Notes: generated by a model not told the origin, from the sequence alone. Counted from the first letter of the stretch, positions 16,706 through 26,330 are shown. The stretch: 64,000 nucleotides of DNA from Pseudomonadota bacterium (GCA_036141575.1 JAYZXF010000017.1:204077-268076), one strand, 5' to 3'. Made by a program: numbers and translations.

Positions 16706-16807
16706 TTATTTCAGGCGAAAGTATACGGCAAACCAGATGTACAAGCCAATGGCAGCGACAGCAACACCGATAACAATGCCAAGAATCACCAGAAGTGCGG
16801 TAGACAT
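16706..16807 (-). CDS. Small single-span membrane protein (33 aa), unknown
   Basis: Peptide beginning MSTALLVILGIVIGVAV and ending in a basic YFRLK: one membrane helix over almost its whole length. AAGGAG sits 8 bases before ATG 16807, which I prefer over a longer frame start at 16891. Together with the 52-aa gene behind it, it forms a two-gene unit divergent from the DUF2066 gene. A GTGTATACAA element lies 75 bases upstream. Function unknown; size and shape resemble small stress or regulatory membrane peptides. Confidence 0.62.
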   Translation of the reverse strand: MSTALLVILGIVIGVAVAAIGLYIWFAVYFRLK

Positions 16808-16960
16808 GATCGTCTCCTTAGATTGAGATTTGTGAAAAGTAACATGTGGTTCAGGAATCTTTTTAATAGCATGAGGGTTTGGTGTATACAAGCCTTTTTT
16901 GCCATTTTTACAAAGCCTTTTTTGTTGTTGAATACACCTATCTCCGTTAAAGTTCCATCC

Positions 16961-18034
16961 ATGATAAAAAAATACAAAGTCTTAAAACTTCTTGTTTTGT
17001 TTGCCCTGTTGCTGAGCCTAAGTTTCAGTAGCTTTGCTGTGGAAAATGTCTATCGTCTTCATAACTTCTCAGGTACAACGACGGATGCCTCTAAACGTGC
17101 TGAGCTTTTAGACCGTCTTGGGCGTGATGCCATTGTAGATGTTCTTGAGCGACTTATTCCTGCTGGAAATGATCAAATGGTGAACATTATCGCCAGCGAA
17201 ATCCCTTCAGCAACCGTTGTGCGTTCTGTTGAGGTTGTGGATGAGAATCGAAAAAAGGGGGCTTACACCCTCACTGTAAATATTACACTTGAGCGTGACC
17301 CAATCCGTAAAGCCATTCTGCGCCGCGGTGTTCCATACACAGATATGCGCCCAGTAACGGTTGCTGTTGTTCCACTATGGAAAGAAGGTCGTACGCTTTA
17401 CCCGGCATCAAGCGCCACAGATTGGCGCACACTGCTTGAGGAGTACAATGACACAGCCACACTATTCACGTACAAAGTTGTAGAGCCAGAGCTGATCAAA
17501 CAGTCAGGTATTAAGACAGATCTATTTGAGTTTGGGGCCGCAGATGCATTGGATGAAATTGCAGCTATTGCAGGCACGGATCAGGCTGTCGTGTTTATGG
17601 CTGAACATAACTTAAGCGATGATATTGTGACATTGTCTGTCTTTTCAAATGCATCAGATATTGCGCGCGAGCAAACAGTCTTCGCGCTGTCTGAAGGGTT
17701 AGAGAAAATGGCTGATACAGCACTGCGCGGCTATGAGGTTGCTTACCGTAACGCCCGTATGATGAGCCCAGAAGATGAGAATAACTTCCTGCTTCGTTAT
17801 AAAGCTGAATCTGTGAAGGATATCCAAAAGGTTGAGAAGCTTCTTGAGAATGCTTCATTCATTCAGCAAGTGGGTATCCGCCTCATGAGCCGTAGCGAAA
17901 CAGTATTTGTCATTAACATGCAAACAGACCATGTGGCACTTGGCAAATACCTTAAAAAGCATGACCTTTACCTCGAAGATACAAATATCCGTAATGTTTG
18001 GCGCCTAAATGGTAAAGAGGAGCAGATGTTCTAA
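16961..18034 (+). CDS. DUF2066-type exported protein
   Basis: 357 aa with an N-terminal signal (MIKKYKVLKLLVLFALLLSL to about residue 26, SSFA). The mature part has the DUF2066 pattern: an opening AVENVYRLHNFSGTTTDASKR, then RDAIVDVLERLI..G and the YTLTVNI strand. Function is unknown in the family; its usual position next to hda in proteobacteria is kept here. ATG 16961 is taken because the signal starts there. The stop overlaps the hda ATG (TAATG), so translation is probably coupled. Confidence 0.75.
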   Translation: MIKKYKVLKLLVLFALLLSLSFSSFAVENVYRLHNFSGTTTDASKRAELLDRLGRDAIVDVLERLIPAGNDQMVNIIASEIPSATVVRSVEVVDENRKKGAYTLTVNITLERDPIRKAILRRGVPYTDMRPVTVAVVPLWKEGRTLYPASSATDWRTLLEEYNDTATLFTYKVVEPELIKQSGIKTDLFEFGAADALDEIAAIAGTDQAVVFMAEHNLSDDIVTLSVFSNASDIAREQTVFALSEGLEKMADTALRGYEVAYRNARMMSPEDENNFLLRYKAESVKDIQKVEKLLENASFIQQVGIRLMSRSETVFVINMQTDHVALGKYLKKHDLYLEDTNIRNVWRLNGKEEQMF

Positions 18035-18672
18035 TGAACCAGATGCTGCTGGATTTCCCAAAGTTTGAGGATTACTCACCTGAGAGTTTTCTACCGCTTG
18101 CTCACGTGCAGGGGGCCCTTCAGGCTTTGCAGAATCTTGGCAATGGTTTAGTAATTTACGGTGAAGAAGGCGTTGGTAAAACCCATCTTCTTAAATCATG
18201 GGTGAGTGAATCTGGCGCATTTTACGTGAAAGCTTCTGAGCTAGATGACATTGCAGAGCTTGACTTTCCATCTCTAGCGCTTGACCTAGATAGCCTTAAG
18301 CATCAAGAAACATGCTTTGCGCTGATTAACCACTGCCTGACTGAAAGTAAGCCTTGTGTTGTCACAAGTGAGATGCCAATTGCGCAGCGCAGTGATCTGA
18401 TTCCAGAGCTTAAATCTCGCTTGCTTCTGCTCAGCCAAGTTGCCATTGAGAAGCCATCTGAGTCAGATCTAGAAATCCTTATTGTAAAGTGGGCGTCTGA
18501 TCGACAGATGACACTTAGCCCTGATGTAATTCAATACCTGCTTATGCGCTGTGCCCGTGATGTGGGCGTGCTGCGCGGTATTTTGAACCACTTGGATGAA
18601 ACGGCTCTTGCTGAAAAGCGTGCCATTACAAAACCACTTGTTCGCCAAGTTCTAGAAGGAGAGAACGCGTGA
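18034..18672 (+). CDS. hda: DnaA-related ATPase, Hda/HdaA type
   Basis: 212 aa AAA+ protein that, with the DNA-loaded sliding clamp, stimulates ATP hydrolysis on DnaA to limit re-initiation. The N-terminal QMLLDFP is close to the clamp-binding QLxLxF pentapeptide motif. Walker A is GEEGVGKTH (about residues 43-51). Walker B, LALDLDSL, is degenerate. The sensor region LKSRLLLL and the C-terminal VGVLRGILNHLDE lid fit the family. It lacks the DnaA DNA-binding domain. Overlaps ppx by four bases. Confidence 0.88.
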   Translation: MNQMLLDFPKFEDYSPESFLPLAHVQGALQALQNLGNGLVIYGEEGVGKTHLLKSWVSESGAFYVKASELDDIAELDFPSLALDLDSLKHQETCFALINHCLTESKPCVVTSEMPIAQRSDLIPELKSRLLLLSQVAIEKPSESDLEILIVKWASDRQMTLSPDVIQYLLMRCARDVGVLRGILNHLDETALAEKRAITKPLVRQVLEGENA

Positions 18673-20165
18673 AATCTTTAGATCTACGTTTTAGAGATAT
18701 GAGTATTCCTCCGTTTAACGGTAAGCGTATTGCCGTGATTGATATCGGCTCAAGCATGGTCCGTATGATTATTGTTGAAACAGAAGCCATGTACCCACAC
18801 CTGCTTGTGCACCACAAGGTATGGACAGCCCTTGCAAAAGGGAAGGGTGAAGGTAAGTTTGTTCTTTCTGATAAAGCCATGAAACGCACCAAAGATGCCC
18901 TGAACTGGTTTGCATGGACAGCGGGGCAAGTTGGCGCTGAAGGGATTGTTGCCGTTGCAAGTAGCGCGATGCGTGAAGCTGAAAATGGTGAAGCCTTTGC
19001 AAAAGAGATTGAAGCAGAGTACGGCTTTGAGGTTCATATTATTAGTGGTGAAGAAGAGGCTGCTCTTGCTGGTGAAGGTGCTCTTGCTGGTATGCCTGAT
19101 GCCAGCGGTATTGTGCTAGACCTAGGTGGCGGTAGCCTTGAGCTTTCTGAGTGTAGTGGCCGTAGACGCCTAGCCACATTCCCGCTTGGTATTCTTTCAC
19201 TTAAAGAGCTGAGTAACCATACCCCACGTAAAGCACAAGAGATTGTAGAAAAAGCGATCAGTGAACATGACTGGTTGCCATCAGCTGAAGGGCGAGATTT
19301 GATTGTTCTTGGTTCAGGTATGCGCACACTGGCGCGTATGCACATGTCTCTTATTGGTTACCCGCTTAATATTCTGCATGATTACCGCATTAAAAAAGAT
19401 GATGCTGCCGCTGTATTTGGTGACCTTGTAGACGGTAAACTTATGATGGATGGCCTTTCAGGCATGACACCTGAGTGGAAAGAGGTTCTGCCTTATCGTG
19501 CAGCTGCTCTCATCGCGCTTATGAATGCAACAGGCATGGAAAACGTGCGCTTTGGTACATTTGGTCTGCGTGAAGGAGTACTGTTTACCCAGTGTGGTTA
19601 TGAGACAGAAGATAATGACCTGCTCCTCACTTACGCAACAGAGTGGGCAAACCGCAGTGGCTTTGGGGCTGAGGTTGGCCTTAAGCGTGCGCGCTGGATT
19701 CTCGATCATTTCTCATGCCTGCCTGACCGTCTAGTTATGGCGGCGTCACTTATGGTGGAGTGCGGCTGGCGTGAACAAGCCACAGGCCGAGGCCATACCG
19801 TATTTGAACGTATTCTTGAAGGCCCTTATGTAGGCTGTAGCCATAAAGACCGTATGTTTATTGGCCTGTGCACATACTTCCGCCATGAAGATGAGCTGCT
19901 ACCAAGCATGATGCCACTTGTACATAGCGTCCATAGTGAGCGTGTTATTCAACAAGCCAAGCTTGTAGGCGCACTTCTGCGCCTATGTGGTTACCTGAAC
20001 CCAGCCGGGGGCGGTGACCTTGAAAACGTAAAACTCCACTGCGGTGGCGATTACTGTGAAATTATGAATAGTCATATGCCAGAAACAGACGAAAAAGGCC
20101 CTGTACAAAGTGTGCTGAAGCGCATTGCGAGCCTTTGGGAGTCTGGTATGGCACCTTGCATGTAA
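18669..20165 (+). CDS. ppx: Exopolyphosphatase / pppGpp phosphohydrolase (Ppx/GppA)
   Basis: 498 aa of the ASKHA fold that hydrolyses polyphosphate or pppGpp. Motifs: the phosphate 1 loop AVIDIGSSMVRMIIVE (family DxGSNS; here GSSM), the AVASSAMREAENGEAF region, ISGEEEAALAGEGAL, and phosphate 2 VLDLGGGSLELSE. A C-terminal HD-like helical part follows. The GTG at 18669 is chosen because AAGGAG lies 7 bases upstream and the start overlaps the hda stop. Without assay, Ppx and GppA activity cannot be separated. Confidence 0.9.
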   Translation: MKSLDLRFRDMSIPPFNGKRIAVIDIGSSMVRMIIVETEAMYPHLLVHHKVWTALAKGKGEGKFVLSDKAMKRTKDALNWFAWTAGQVGAEGIVAVASSAMREAENGEAFAKEIEAEYGFEVHIISGEEEAALAGEGALAGMPDASGIVLDLGGGSLELSECSGRRRLATFPLGILSLKELSNHTPRKAQEIVEKAISEHDWLPSAEGRDLIVLGSGMRTLARMHMSLIGYPLNILHDYRIKKDDAAAVFGDLVDGKLMMDGLSGMTPEWKEVLPYRAAALIALMNATGMENVRFGTFGLREGVLFTQCGYETEDNDLLLTYATEWANRSGFGAEVGLKRARWILDHFSCLPDRLVMAASLMVECGWREQATGRGHTVFERILEGPYVGCSHKDRMFIGLCTYFRHEDELLPSMMPLVHSVHSERVIQQAKLVGALLRLCGYLNPAGGGDLENVKLHCGGDYCEIMNSHMPETDEKGPVQSVLKRIASLWESGMAPCM

Positions 20166-20185
20166 TAACTAAGGAAAACAATAAA

Positions 20186-21562
20186 ATGAAAAACTATCTT
20201 AAGCTAGTACTTGCACTTTATCTTATCGTTATCCCTGCTCAGGCAGCTGTGACTATGGGGGATGTTCGCACATCTTTTAAAGATGTGGTGAAAAAGGTGT
20301 CTCCTGCGGTTGTGAACATCTATACCAAAAAGGTTGTACGTGAGCGTGTCAGCATGTTTAACGATCCTTTCTTTGATATGTTCTTTGGTCAAACGGGCCC
20401 GGTGCGTCAACGTGTTGAACGCTCTCTTGGCTCAGGCGTTATTGTCACGCCAGACGGTCATATGATTACAAACCTGCATGTTATCCAAGGCTCTAAAAAA
20501 GTGAAGGTCATGTTTGGTGACAAACGTGAGCGTGACGCAGAGTTTATTGCGGGTGATAAACGTACTGACCTTGCACTGCTTCGTATTATTCCTAAAAATG
20601 GTGAGCGTTTTGAAGCGGTACGCTTTGCAGACAGTGACAGTGTAGAGGTTGGTGACGTGGTGCTCGCAATTGGTAACCCTTATGGGGTTGGGCAGAGTGT
20701 AAGTATGGGTATTGTCTCTGCGCTTGGCCGAAGTGGCCTAGGGAGTGCAGCAGCTGAAAACTTTATTCAAACAGATGCAGCCATTAACCCGGGTAACAGT
20801 GGTGGTGCCCTTATTGACTCAAACGGGCAACTAATTGGTATTAATACCGCGATTTTTAGCCGTAGTGGAGGGAACCAAGGGATTGGGTTTGCCATTCCTT
20901 CAAATATGGCAGATACAGTGATTCAGAGTGTGCTAAGTACAGGTCGTATTACACGCCCATGGCTTGGTATTGGCAGCCAAAACCTTACAGGGCAACTTGC
21001 TTCTAAGCTGGGTATGGATCGTGTCACTGGCGTACTTGTGAATGATGTACTTGATGGTGGTCCAGCAGATAAGAACGGTCTTAAAATTGGTGATATTCTT
21101 GTAAAAATGAATGGCGAAGATATTCTCAATAAAGGATCTCTAGAAGCTCTTCTGGCAAGCGAGCGTATTGGCTCACGTATTGATCTGCTTGTATTTAGAG
21201 GCGGCCGTACCCTTAACTTTGATATGAAGCTTGAAGGTCTGCCAGATCGTGATCCCACGAAACGTGTCACGCTTGGTGGCTCAGGTCCACTTGCTGGCTA
21301 TATGGTAGAAGAGCTTTCTCCATCTCTAAACAATGAGCTTGGTCTTGCCTTTACAGAAAAAGGTGTCGCGGTTGTGAATGCCCCACATGGCAGCAGCACA
21401 TTCAGTATGTTGAAGCTTCAAAAAGGTGACATTATTCAACAAGTGAATAGCAAAGCCATCCAAACAGTGGACGACCTTGTAGAAGTAAGCCGTCGCCGTC
21501 CGCGCGCATGGCAGGTTGTTTACGAACGAGGCGGGCGTACTGTCCGTGCACTGGTGAGGTGA
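20186..21562 (+). CDS. Do/DegP-type periplasmic serine protease
   Basis: 458 aa HtrA family protease for periplasmic quality control. Signal peptide residues 1-20 (ending AQAA). Catalytic triad: His in NLHVIQG, Asp in RTDLALLRI, Ser in GNSGGALID. Two PDZ domains follow: the first around TRPWLGIGSQNL..GVLVNDVLDGGPADKNGL, the second near LSPSLNNELGL..GVAVVNAP. ATG 20186 follows AAGGAA and starts at the signal. Downstream of ppx and upstream of rarA, a common alphaproteobacterial order. Confidence 0.92.
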   Translation: MKNYLKLVLALYLIVIPAQAAVTMGDVRTSFKDVVKKVSPAVVNIYTKKVVRERVSMFNDPFFDMFFGQTGPVRQRVERSLGSGVIVTPDGHMITNLHVIQGSKKVKVMFGDKRERDAEFIAGDKRTDLALLRIIPKNGERFEAVRFADSDSVEVGDVVLAIGNPYGVGQSVSMGIVSALGRSGLGSAAAENFIQTDAAINPGNSGGALIDSNGQLIGINTAIFSRSGGNQGIGFAIPSNMADTVIQSVLSTGRITRPWLGIGSQNLTGQLASKLGMDRVTGVLVNDVLDGGPADKNGLKIGDILVKMNGEDILNKGSLEALLASERIGSRIDLLVFRGGRTLNFDMKLEGLPDRDPTKRVTLGGSGPLAGYMVEELSPSLNNELGLAFTEKGVAVVNAPHGSSTFSMLKLQKGDIIQQVNSKAIQTVDDLVEVSRRRPRAWQVVYERGGRTVRALVR

Positions 21563-21569
21563 GCGTACT

Positions 21570-22862
21570 TTGAGTCTCTTTGCAGATACAATGCCTGACA
21601 CAAGGCCGCTGGCTGAAAAGCTGCGGCCTCAGTCTTTAGATGAGGTGGTTGGGCAATCTCATATCACAGGTAAGGATAGCCTGCTGTCTCGTACAGCAGA
21701 AACAGGCCGTCCTGTCTCTGTGCTGCTTTGGGGGCCTCCGGGCTGTGGAAAAACCACGCTTGCGCGCCTTTATGCGGGTGCTTTTGATGCAGATTTTCAG
21801 CCATTAAGCGCTGTACTCAGTGGTGTAGCTGATGTTCGTAAAGTTGTAGATACGGCCAAAGCCAACGCTGAGGTTGGTAGGCGCACAGTGGTGTTTATTG
21901 ATGAGATTCACCGTTTCAATAAAGCCCAGCAAGATGCTTTCCTCCCTTATGTAGAAGACGGCACGTTCTTCTGTATTGGTGCAACGACAGAAAACCCAAG
22001 CTTTGAAGTGAATGCCGCACTGCTTTCACGTATGCAGGTGTTAACACTCAACCCTCTGACTGAAGAGGATATGGCAGGTCTGATTCAGCGTGCTGAAGAG
22101 ATGGAAGGGGAGATTCCTCTCACTAAGGAAGCAAAAGAGACTCTTGCTCGCATGGCACTTGGAGATGGTCGTATGCTCCTCAATATGGCGGAAGCCATTT
22201 ATGCAAGTGCACCAGCAAAGCCTTTGGATGAAGATGGCCTAACAAATTTGATACAAAAGCGTGCCAGCAGCCATGATAAAGGCGGGGACGCGCACTATAA
22301 CCTCATTAGTGCTTTGCATAAGTCTATCCGAGGCAGTGACCCTCAAGCCGCTCTATACTGGCTCTGTCGTATGTTAGAGGGTGGGGATGATCCACTTTAT
22401 CTCGCACGTAGGCTTATTCGTATTGCCAATGAAGACATTGGCCTTGCTGACCCGAATGCAGTCACGCAAGCGGTGGCTGCTCGAGATGCTTACCAAATGC
22501 TCGGCACACCAGAAGGTGAGCTTGCTCTTGCACAGTGTGCTGTTTACCTTGCCCTTGCACCAAAGAGCATTGGTATCTATAAAGCCTATAAGCAAGCTCG
22601 TGTTCATGCCGCTGAAACCAGCCATATGATGCCGCCAAAGATTATTCTAAACGCGCCAACAAAGTTGATGAAAGAGCAGGGGTATGGTGACGGCTATGCT
22701 TACGACCCTGATACGCCTGATGGCTTTAGTGGGCAGAACTACTTCCCAGATGGGATGGATCGCCCGCATTACTACCAGCCCGTAGAGCTCGGATTTGAGC
22801 GTGACATGGGCAAGAGAATGGCGTATTTTGACGCTTTAAGAAAGAAGTTGAACAATGTCTGA
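21570..22862 (+). CDS. rarA: Replication-associated recombination protein RarA (MgsA)
   Basis: 430 aa AAA+ ATPase acting at stalled replication forks. Walker A GPPGCGKTT, Walker B VVFIDEIHRF, sensor 1 GATTENPSF, then the RarA tetramerisation and C-terminal parts (HYNLISALHKSIRGSDPQAA). TTG at 21570 is used as start because family members begin with (M)S-x-LFAD before RPLAEKLRP and because AGGTGAG lies upstream. The alternative is ATG 21591. It overlaps rluC by eight bases. Confidence 0.93.
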   Translation: MSLFADTMPDTRPLAEKLRPQSLDEVVGQSHITGKDSLLSRTAETGRPVSVLLWGPPGCGKTTLARLYAGAFDADFQPLSAVLSGVADVRKVVDTAKANAEVGRRTVVFIDEIHRFNKAQQDAFLPYVEDGTFFCIGATTENPSFEVNAALLSRMQVLTLNPLTEEDMAGLIQRAEEMEGEIPLTKEAKETLARMALGDGRMLLNMAEAIYASAPAKPLDEDGLTNLIQKRASSHDKGGDAHYNLISALHKSIRGSDPQAALYWLCRMLEGGDDPLYLARRLIRIANEDIGLADPNAVTQAVAARDAYQMLGTPEGELALAQCAVYLALAPKSIGIYKAYKQARVHAAETSHMMPPKIILNAPTKLMKEQGYGDGYAYDPDTPDGFSGQNYFPDGMDRPHYYQPVELGFERDMGKRMAYFDALRKKLNNV

Positions 22863-23811
22863 TGCTGTTGAAAACAAGCCTAAGCTCGAGCCAATTGAAG
22901 TTCCTAAAGGGGATGATGGCCAACGCCTAGACCGTTTTATTACAAACATTTGTAAGTCTGTAAGCTTTACAGATGTTCGTCGCCTGTGCCGTAAAGGGCA
23001 AATTCGCCTGAATGGTTCTCGTGTGAGAGGGGGGGAAACAGTTAAAGCAGAGGACAAACTTCGCTTGCCTCCATTTATGATTGATGAAGCCCGTGAAAGC
23101 ATTCGCAAAGCACCTGCTGGCGGCCGTAAAGGGCAAGCCTTTGCAGAGCTTATTCTGTATGAAGATGATTACTTTGTGGTGATCAACAAGCCTGCAGGTA
23201 TTTCTAGCCAAGGTGGTTCTAAGCAAGCAGATAGCCTAGATGCATGGGCAAAAGCATATGATGAAACATTGAAGCTTGTGCACCGCCTAGATAAAGACAC
23301 GACAGGCTGCCTGACCTTTGCAAAAGGCCGTGAGATGGCTCAAGTGCTTGGTGATGTCTTTAAAACACGCGAAATGCAGAAGACATACTGGGCGATTGGT
23401 GCTGGTGAAATGAACCACGAGCAAGATATTTGTGACCGCCGCCTCAAAAAAGCCGGCCCTCCAGGGCAGCAACGCGTTGTTGTGGCAAAAGATGGCCAAG
23501 ACGCACTGACTAAATACTGGCGCCTTGGTGTTGGTGAGGGGCTAACATGGCTAGCTCTACACCCAGTAACAGGTCGCATGCACCAAATTCGCGTACATAT
23601 GCAGTTTATGGGGCACCCAATTGTCGGTGATCTTAAATACGGTGGCAGCGCATCTGCCATTGCTGATATTACAGGATATGGCGCACTGTTTTTACATGCC
23701 CGTCAAATCTCTTTCCCGCACCCGGTTAAGAAGGATAAACCTGTGCTTATTGATGCGCCTGCGCCAGAGCATTTTCAGGCCTTATTTAAAATTATGGACT
23801 GGTCAGAGTAA
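22855..23811 (+). CDS. 23S rRNA pseudouridine synthase, RluC/RluD family
   Basis: 318 aa. An N-terminal S4 RNA-binding domain (GQRLDRFITNI..VRRLCRKGQIRLNG, residues 22-62) is followed by the synthase core with LVHRLDKDTTGCL (catalytic Asp) and GRMHQIRVHMQFMGHPIVGDLKYG. Order rarA-rluC in alphaproteobacteria supports RluC (23S positions 955/2504/2580 in E. coli numbering), but RluD-like specificity cannot be excluded from sequence. Confidence 0.88.
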   Translation: MSDAVENKPKLEPIEVPKGDDGQRLDRFITNICKSVSFTDVRRLCRKGQIRLNGSRVRGGETVKAEDKLRLPPFMIDEARESIRKAPAGGRKGQAFAELILYEDDYFVVINKPAGISSQGGSKQADSLDAWAKAYDETLKLVHRLDKDTTGCLTFAKGREMAQVLGDVFKTREMQKTYWAIGAGEMNHEQDICDRRLKKAGPPGQQRVVVAKDGQDALTKYWRLGVGEGLTWLALHPVTGRMHQIRVHMQFMGHPIVGDLKYGGSASAIADITGYGALFLHARQISFPHPVKKDKPVLIDAPAPEHFQALFKIMDWSE

Positions 23812-23816
23812 GAATT

Positions 23817-24281
23817 ATGACGTGCCCATATAAGCTTGTCGCATGGGATATAAGTGGCACTCTTCAGAACCCAAGAACAGGGGTGCTGTTTGATGGCATT
23901 CGTGAGGTTGTTGAAGCCCTGCATAACCAAGGTGTAAAGCAAGCAATTTGCACAGACCTTGGTAACCGTAGAGCCCATGCATTTGTTGAAGAAAACCGCT
24001 TGGCTCACATTATTGATAGCGTGCAACATACAGGTATAAATGCATTTAAACCTGCAAAAGAAATGTTGGAAATGGCTATGATTGAATGCGCTGTTGAAGA
24101 CCCGTCTGATGTTTGCATGATTGGTGATAATGGCTGTGATATTGCGCTGGCACATGCGGTAAAATCTGCTAGTATTTATGCAAGTTACGGCAGTTTTAAT
24201 GAATCTGTTCTGCATGAAGAGCCACACCACGTGGCTCGCAGTGTGGAGTGTTTAAAGGAAATACTAAAAATAAAGGTGTAA
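23817..24281 (+). CDS. HAD-superfamily protein with altered first motif
   Basis: 154 aa HAD fold, usually a phosphatase. Motif I reads VAWDISGTL: the nucleophile Asp is present, but the second Asp of DxDGT is Ser. Motif II has ICTDLG, motif III a Lys in AFKPAKEM, motif IV MIGDNGCDIALA. The rarA-rluC-HAD order is usual in alphaproteobacteria, where the HAD member normally has DxDGT. The Asp-to-Ser change removes the usual acid/base, so it may be slow, specialised or a binding protein. Rather short, with a minimal cap. Confidence 0.75.
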   Translation: MTCPYKLVAWDISGTLQNPRTGVLFDGIREVVEALHNQGVKQAICTDLGNRRAHAFVEENRLAHIIDSVQHTGINAFKPAKEMLEMAMIECAVEDPSDVCMIGDNGCDIALAHAVKSASIYASYGSFNESVLHEEPHHVARSVECLKEILKIKV

Positions 24282-24282
24282 C

Positions 24283-26286
24283 ATGAAGTTCCTTAAATAT
24301 CTATTTGTATCTGTTTTTGTTTTGGTTGCAATTGTAGCCATTCTTGCAGTTGTAATTCTTCCAATGATTGACTTCACAAAGTATAAGGAACAGATTGAAG
24401 CCAAAGCTTCAACAGCACTTGATACACCTGTCAAGCTTGCAGCAATTCGTGAGCTTAAAGTATTTCCAAAACCATCTATTCTTATAGAAGGTGTTGAGAT
24501 TGAGAGCCATCTGGGTGGTAAGCCACTTCTCACAGCTGATAAAGTTGCAGTACGCTTAAGTATCACAAGTTTACTCGCTATGAAGGTTGGTATTGATGAA
24601 ATTGAAGTTGTGCGACCTGATGTCAACCTTATCAATACAGCTAAAGGTTCATCTTGGGCTGGCAAGCCTGAAACATCAGGACGCGCTCCAGGTAGCGAAA
24701 GTGGTACTCCTGCCAAGAAAAGCAGTGGTAACCCAATGGAGAAACTGACGTCTCTTGGTACAATTTCCATTCAAAATGCCAACTTACTTTATAATGACAA
24801 AGTTGCTGGTGTGAAGCATTCTGTAGAAAATCTGAATATTAACCTTGGTGCAGGTGATCTGGCAAAAACACAAATTGATGCTTCTGTACGTTATAACACA
24901 GTGCCAATCAAGGTAGCTGGTGCCCTAGACCTACGTAAGCTGAAGAATATCCCTATGGATATGAAGGTAGATATGGACGGTAACACTGTACATGCACAAG
25001 GTCGTCTACGTTACCTAATGGACGAGCCAACATTTAGCGGTACGCTCACAGCTAAGGCAACAACACTAATGACAACGCTCAACAAGATGCTAGGCCTAGA
25101 GCTAACTGAAATGCCGTTTGAAGTTGAAGGGGACATTCTTGCTTCACCAGTGGTATTTAAAACATCTCAGCTTGTTCTAAAGGCAAATAATACATCTGCG
25201 CATGTGGTTGCTGATATCACAAACCGCGGAAACGACATGATTACAGGTACAGCCACTGTAAGCGTGCCAGAGTTTGATGGCATGAATTGGGGTGCCTGCG
25301 GTGCAGAAACGCCAAAAGGCTCAACCTCTGAGCCTGCATCAAGTGCGCCTGCTGCTAAAAAGGGGGAACGCTTCTCTAAAGAGCCGCTTGATTTCTCAGC
25401 GCTACATAACCTAAGCCTGACCCTAAACACTGCAATGGATACAGTAAAGTGCGGTGCAGCGACAATTGAAGCTGTAAACGCAAAAGTGAATATTCATAAA
25501 GGTCTTCTTAAAGTTGAACCATTTAGCTTTAAAGCTGATGATGGCTCATTTGTGACTGAGTTCCTGCTTGATGCAACAAAAGAGACTGCAACAGGTAACC
25601 TGAAGATGAACATCAACGCTCTTAACCTTGCTAAGATTATTGAAGGTAAGGTGAAGGCTGATATTCCTCTCAATGGTTTGGTACGATTTGACTTTATAGG
25701 TCGTAGTGCACATGACCTTGTAAACAGTATTCAAGGTACAGCAAACATTAAAGCGACCGAGGGTGAAGTTGTGGGTGTGCCTCTCGGTGCCCTTAAACTG
25801 GGTGTAGAAACATTCTCAGGCCTTGCTTTTGGTGGGGGTGAAAACTACGAGCTACAGGAGTTAAGCTTCCCGTTTGTAGCGGAGAATGGTGTCTTTACAA
25901 CTGAATCCTCTATTGTGAAGCTGTCAAGCCAAGCGCTAAGTGCAAAAGGTAAGATCGATCTGCCTAAATGGCGTATCAACATGGATATTACACCAGAGAT
26001 TGGTTCAGGGCAGGGTACGCTCATGACACTTCCTCTTAAGCTTTCTGGCCCGCTTGATAAGCCTAAAATTAAACCAGACCTCAACTCACCACAAGGTATT
26101 GGTGCGGCCATCGGCACAGCCGTAGGTGGCCCTCTTGGCACAGGTGTGGGTGCTGCGGTTGGCTCTATGCTGAGCGGCCAGAACAAAGACGCTCAGAAGA
26201 AAAAAATTAACGAGACAACCAACAAAGTTAAGGAAGAGCTTAACAAGGCTGTTCCTAATGAACTGAAAGGTCTTCTAGGATTCTAG
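24283..26286 (+). CDS. AsmA family envelope protein
   Basis: 667 aa. One N-terminal membrane helix (residues 7-28, LFVSVFVLVAIVAILAVVILP) anchors a large periplasmic part of AsmA type (YKEQIEAKASTALDTPVKL near the start, LSQALSAKGKIDLPKWRINMDITP near the end). AsmA-like proteins are thought to form bridges that move phospholipid to the outer membrane. A Ser/Pro/Ala linker (about 343-365) and a glycine-rich C-terminal stretch (GAAIGTAVGGPLGTGVGAAV) are visible. It starts one base after the HAD stop. Confidence 0.85.
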   Translation: MKFLKYLFVSVFVLVAIVAILAVVILPMIDFTKYKEQIEAKASTALDTPVKLAAIRELKVFPKPSILIEGVEIESHLGGKPLLTADKVAVRLSITSLLAMKVGIDEIEVVRPDVNLINTAKGSSWAGKPETSGRAPGSESGTPAKKSSGNPMEKLTSLGTISIQNANLLYNDKVAGVKHSVENLNINLGAGDLAKTQIDASVRYNTVPIKVAGALDLRKLKNIPMDMKVDMDGNTVHAQGRLRYLMDEPTFSGTLTAKATTLMTTLNKMLGLELTEMPFEVEGDILASPVVFKTSQLVLKANNTSAHVVADITNRGNDMITGTATVSVPEFDGMNWGACGAETPKGSTSEPASSAPAAKKGERFSKEPLDFSALHNLSLTLNTAMDTVKCGAATIEAVNAKVNIHKGLLKVEPFSFKADDGSFVTEFLLDATKETATGNLKMNINALNLAKIIEGKVKADIPLNGLVRFDFIGRSAHDLVNSIQGTANIKATEGEVVGVPLGALKLGVETFSGLAFGGGENYELQELSFPFVAENGVFTTESSIVKLSSQALSAKGKIDLPKWRINMDITPEIGSGQGTLMTLPLKLSGPLDKPKIKPDLNSPQGIGAAIGTAVGGPLGTGVGAAVGSMLSGQNKDAQKKKINETTNKVKEELNKAVPNELKGLLGF

Positions 26287-26302
26287 AAACCTATCCAATA
26301 AA

Positions 26303-26330
26303 AACAGCCCCCGCTTGGGGGCTGTTCTAT
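26303..26330 (+). terminator. Terminator after AsmA gene
   Basis: AACAGCCCCC-GCTT-GGGGGCTGTT followed by a T-rich tail. Confidence 0.85.

Noticed and set aside
16524-16826. 100-codon forward frame after ndk
   Set aside because: Antisense to two small reverse genes that have strong ribosome sites and clear membrane helices.
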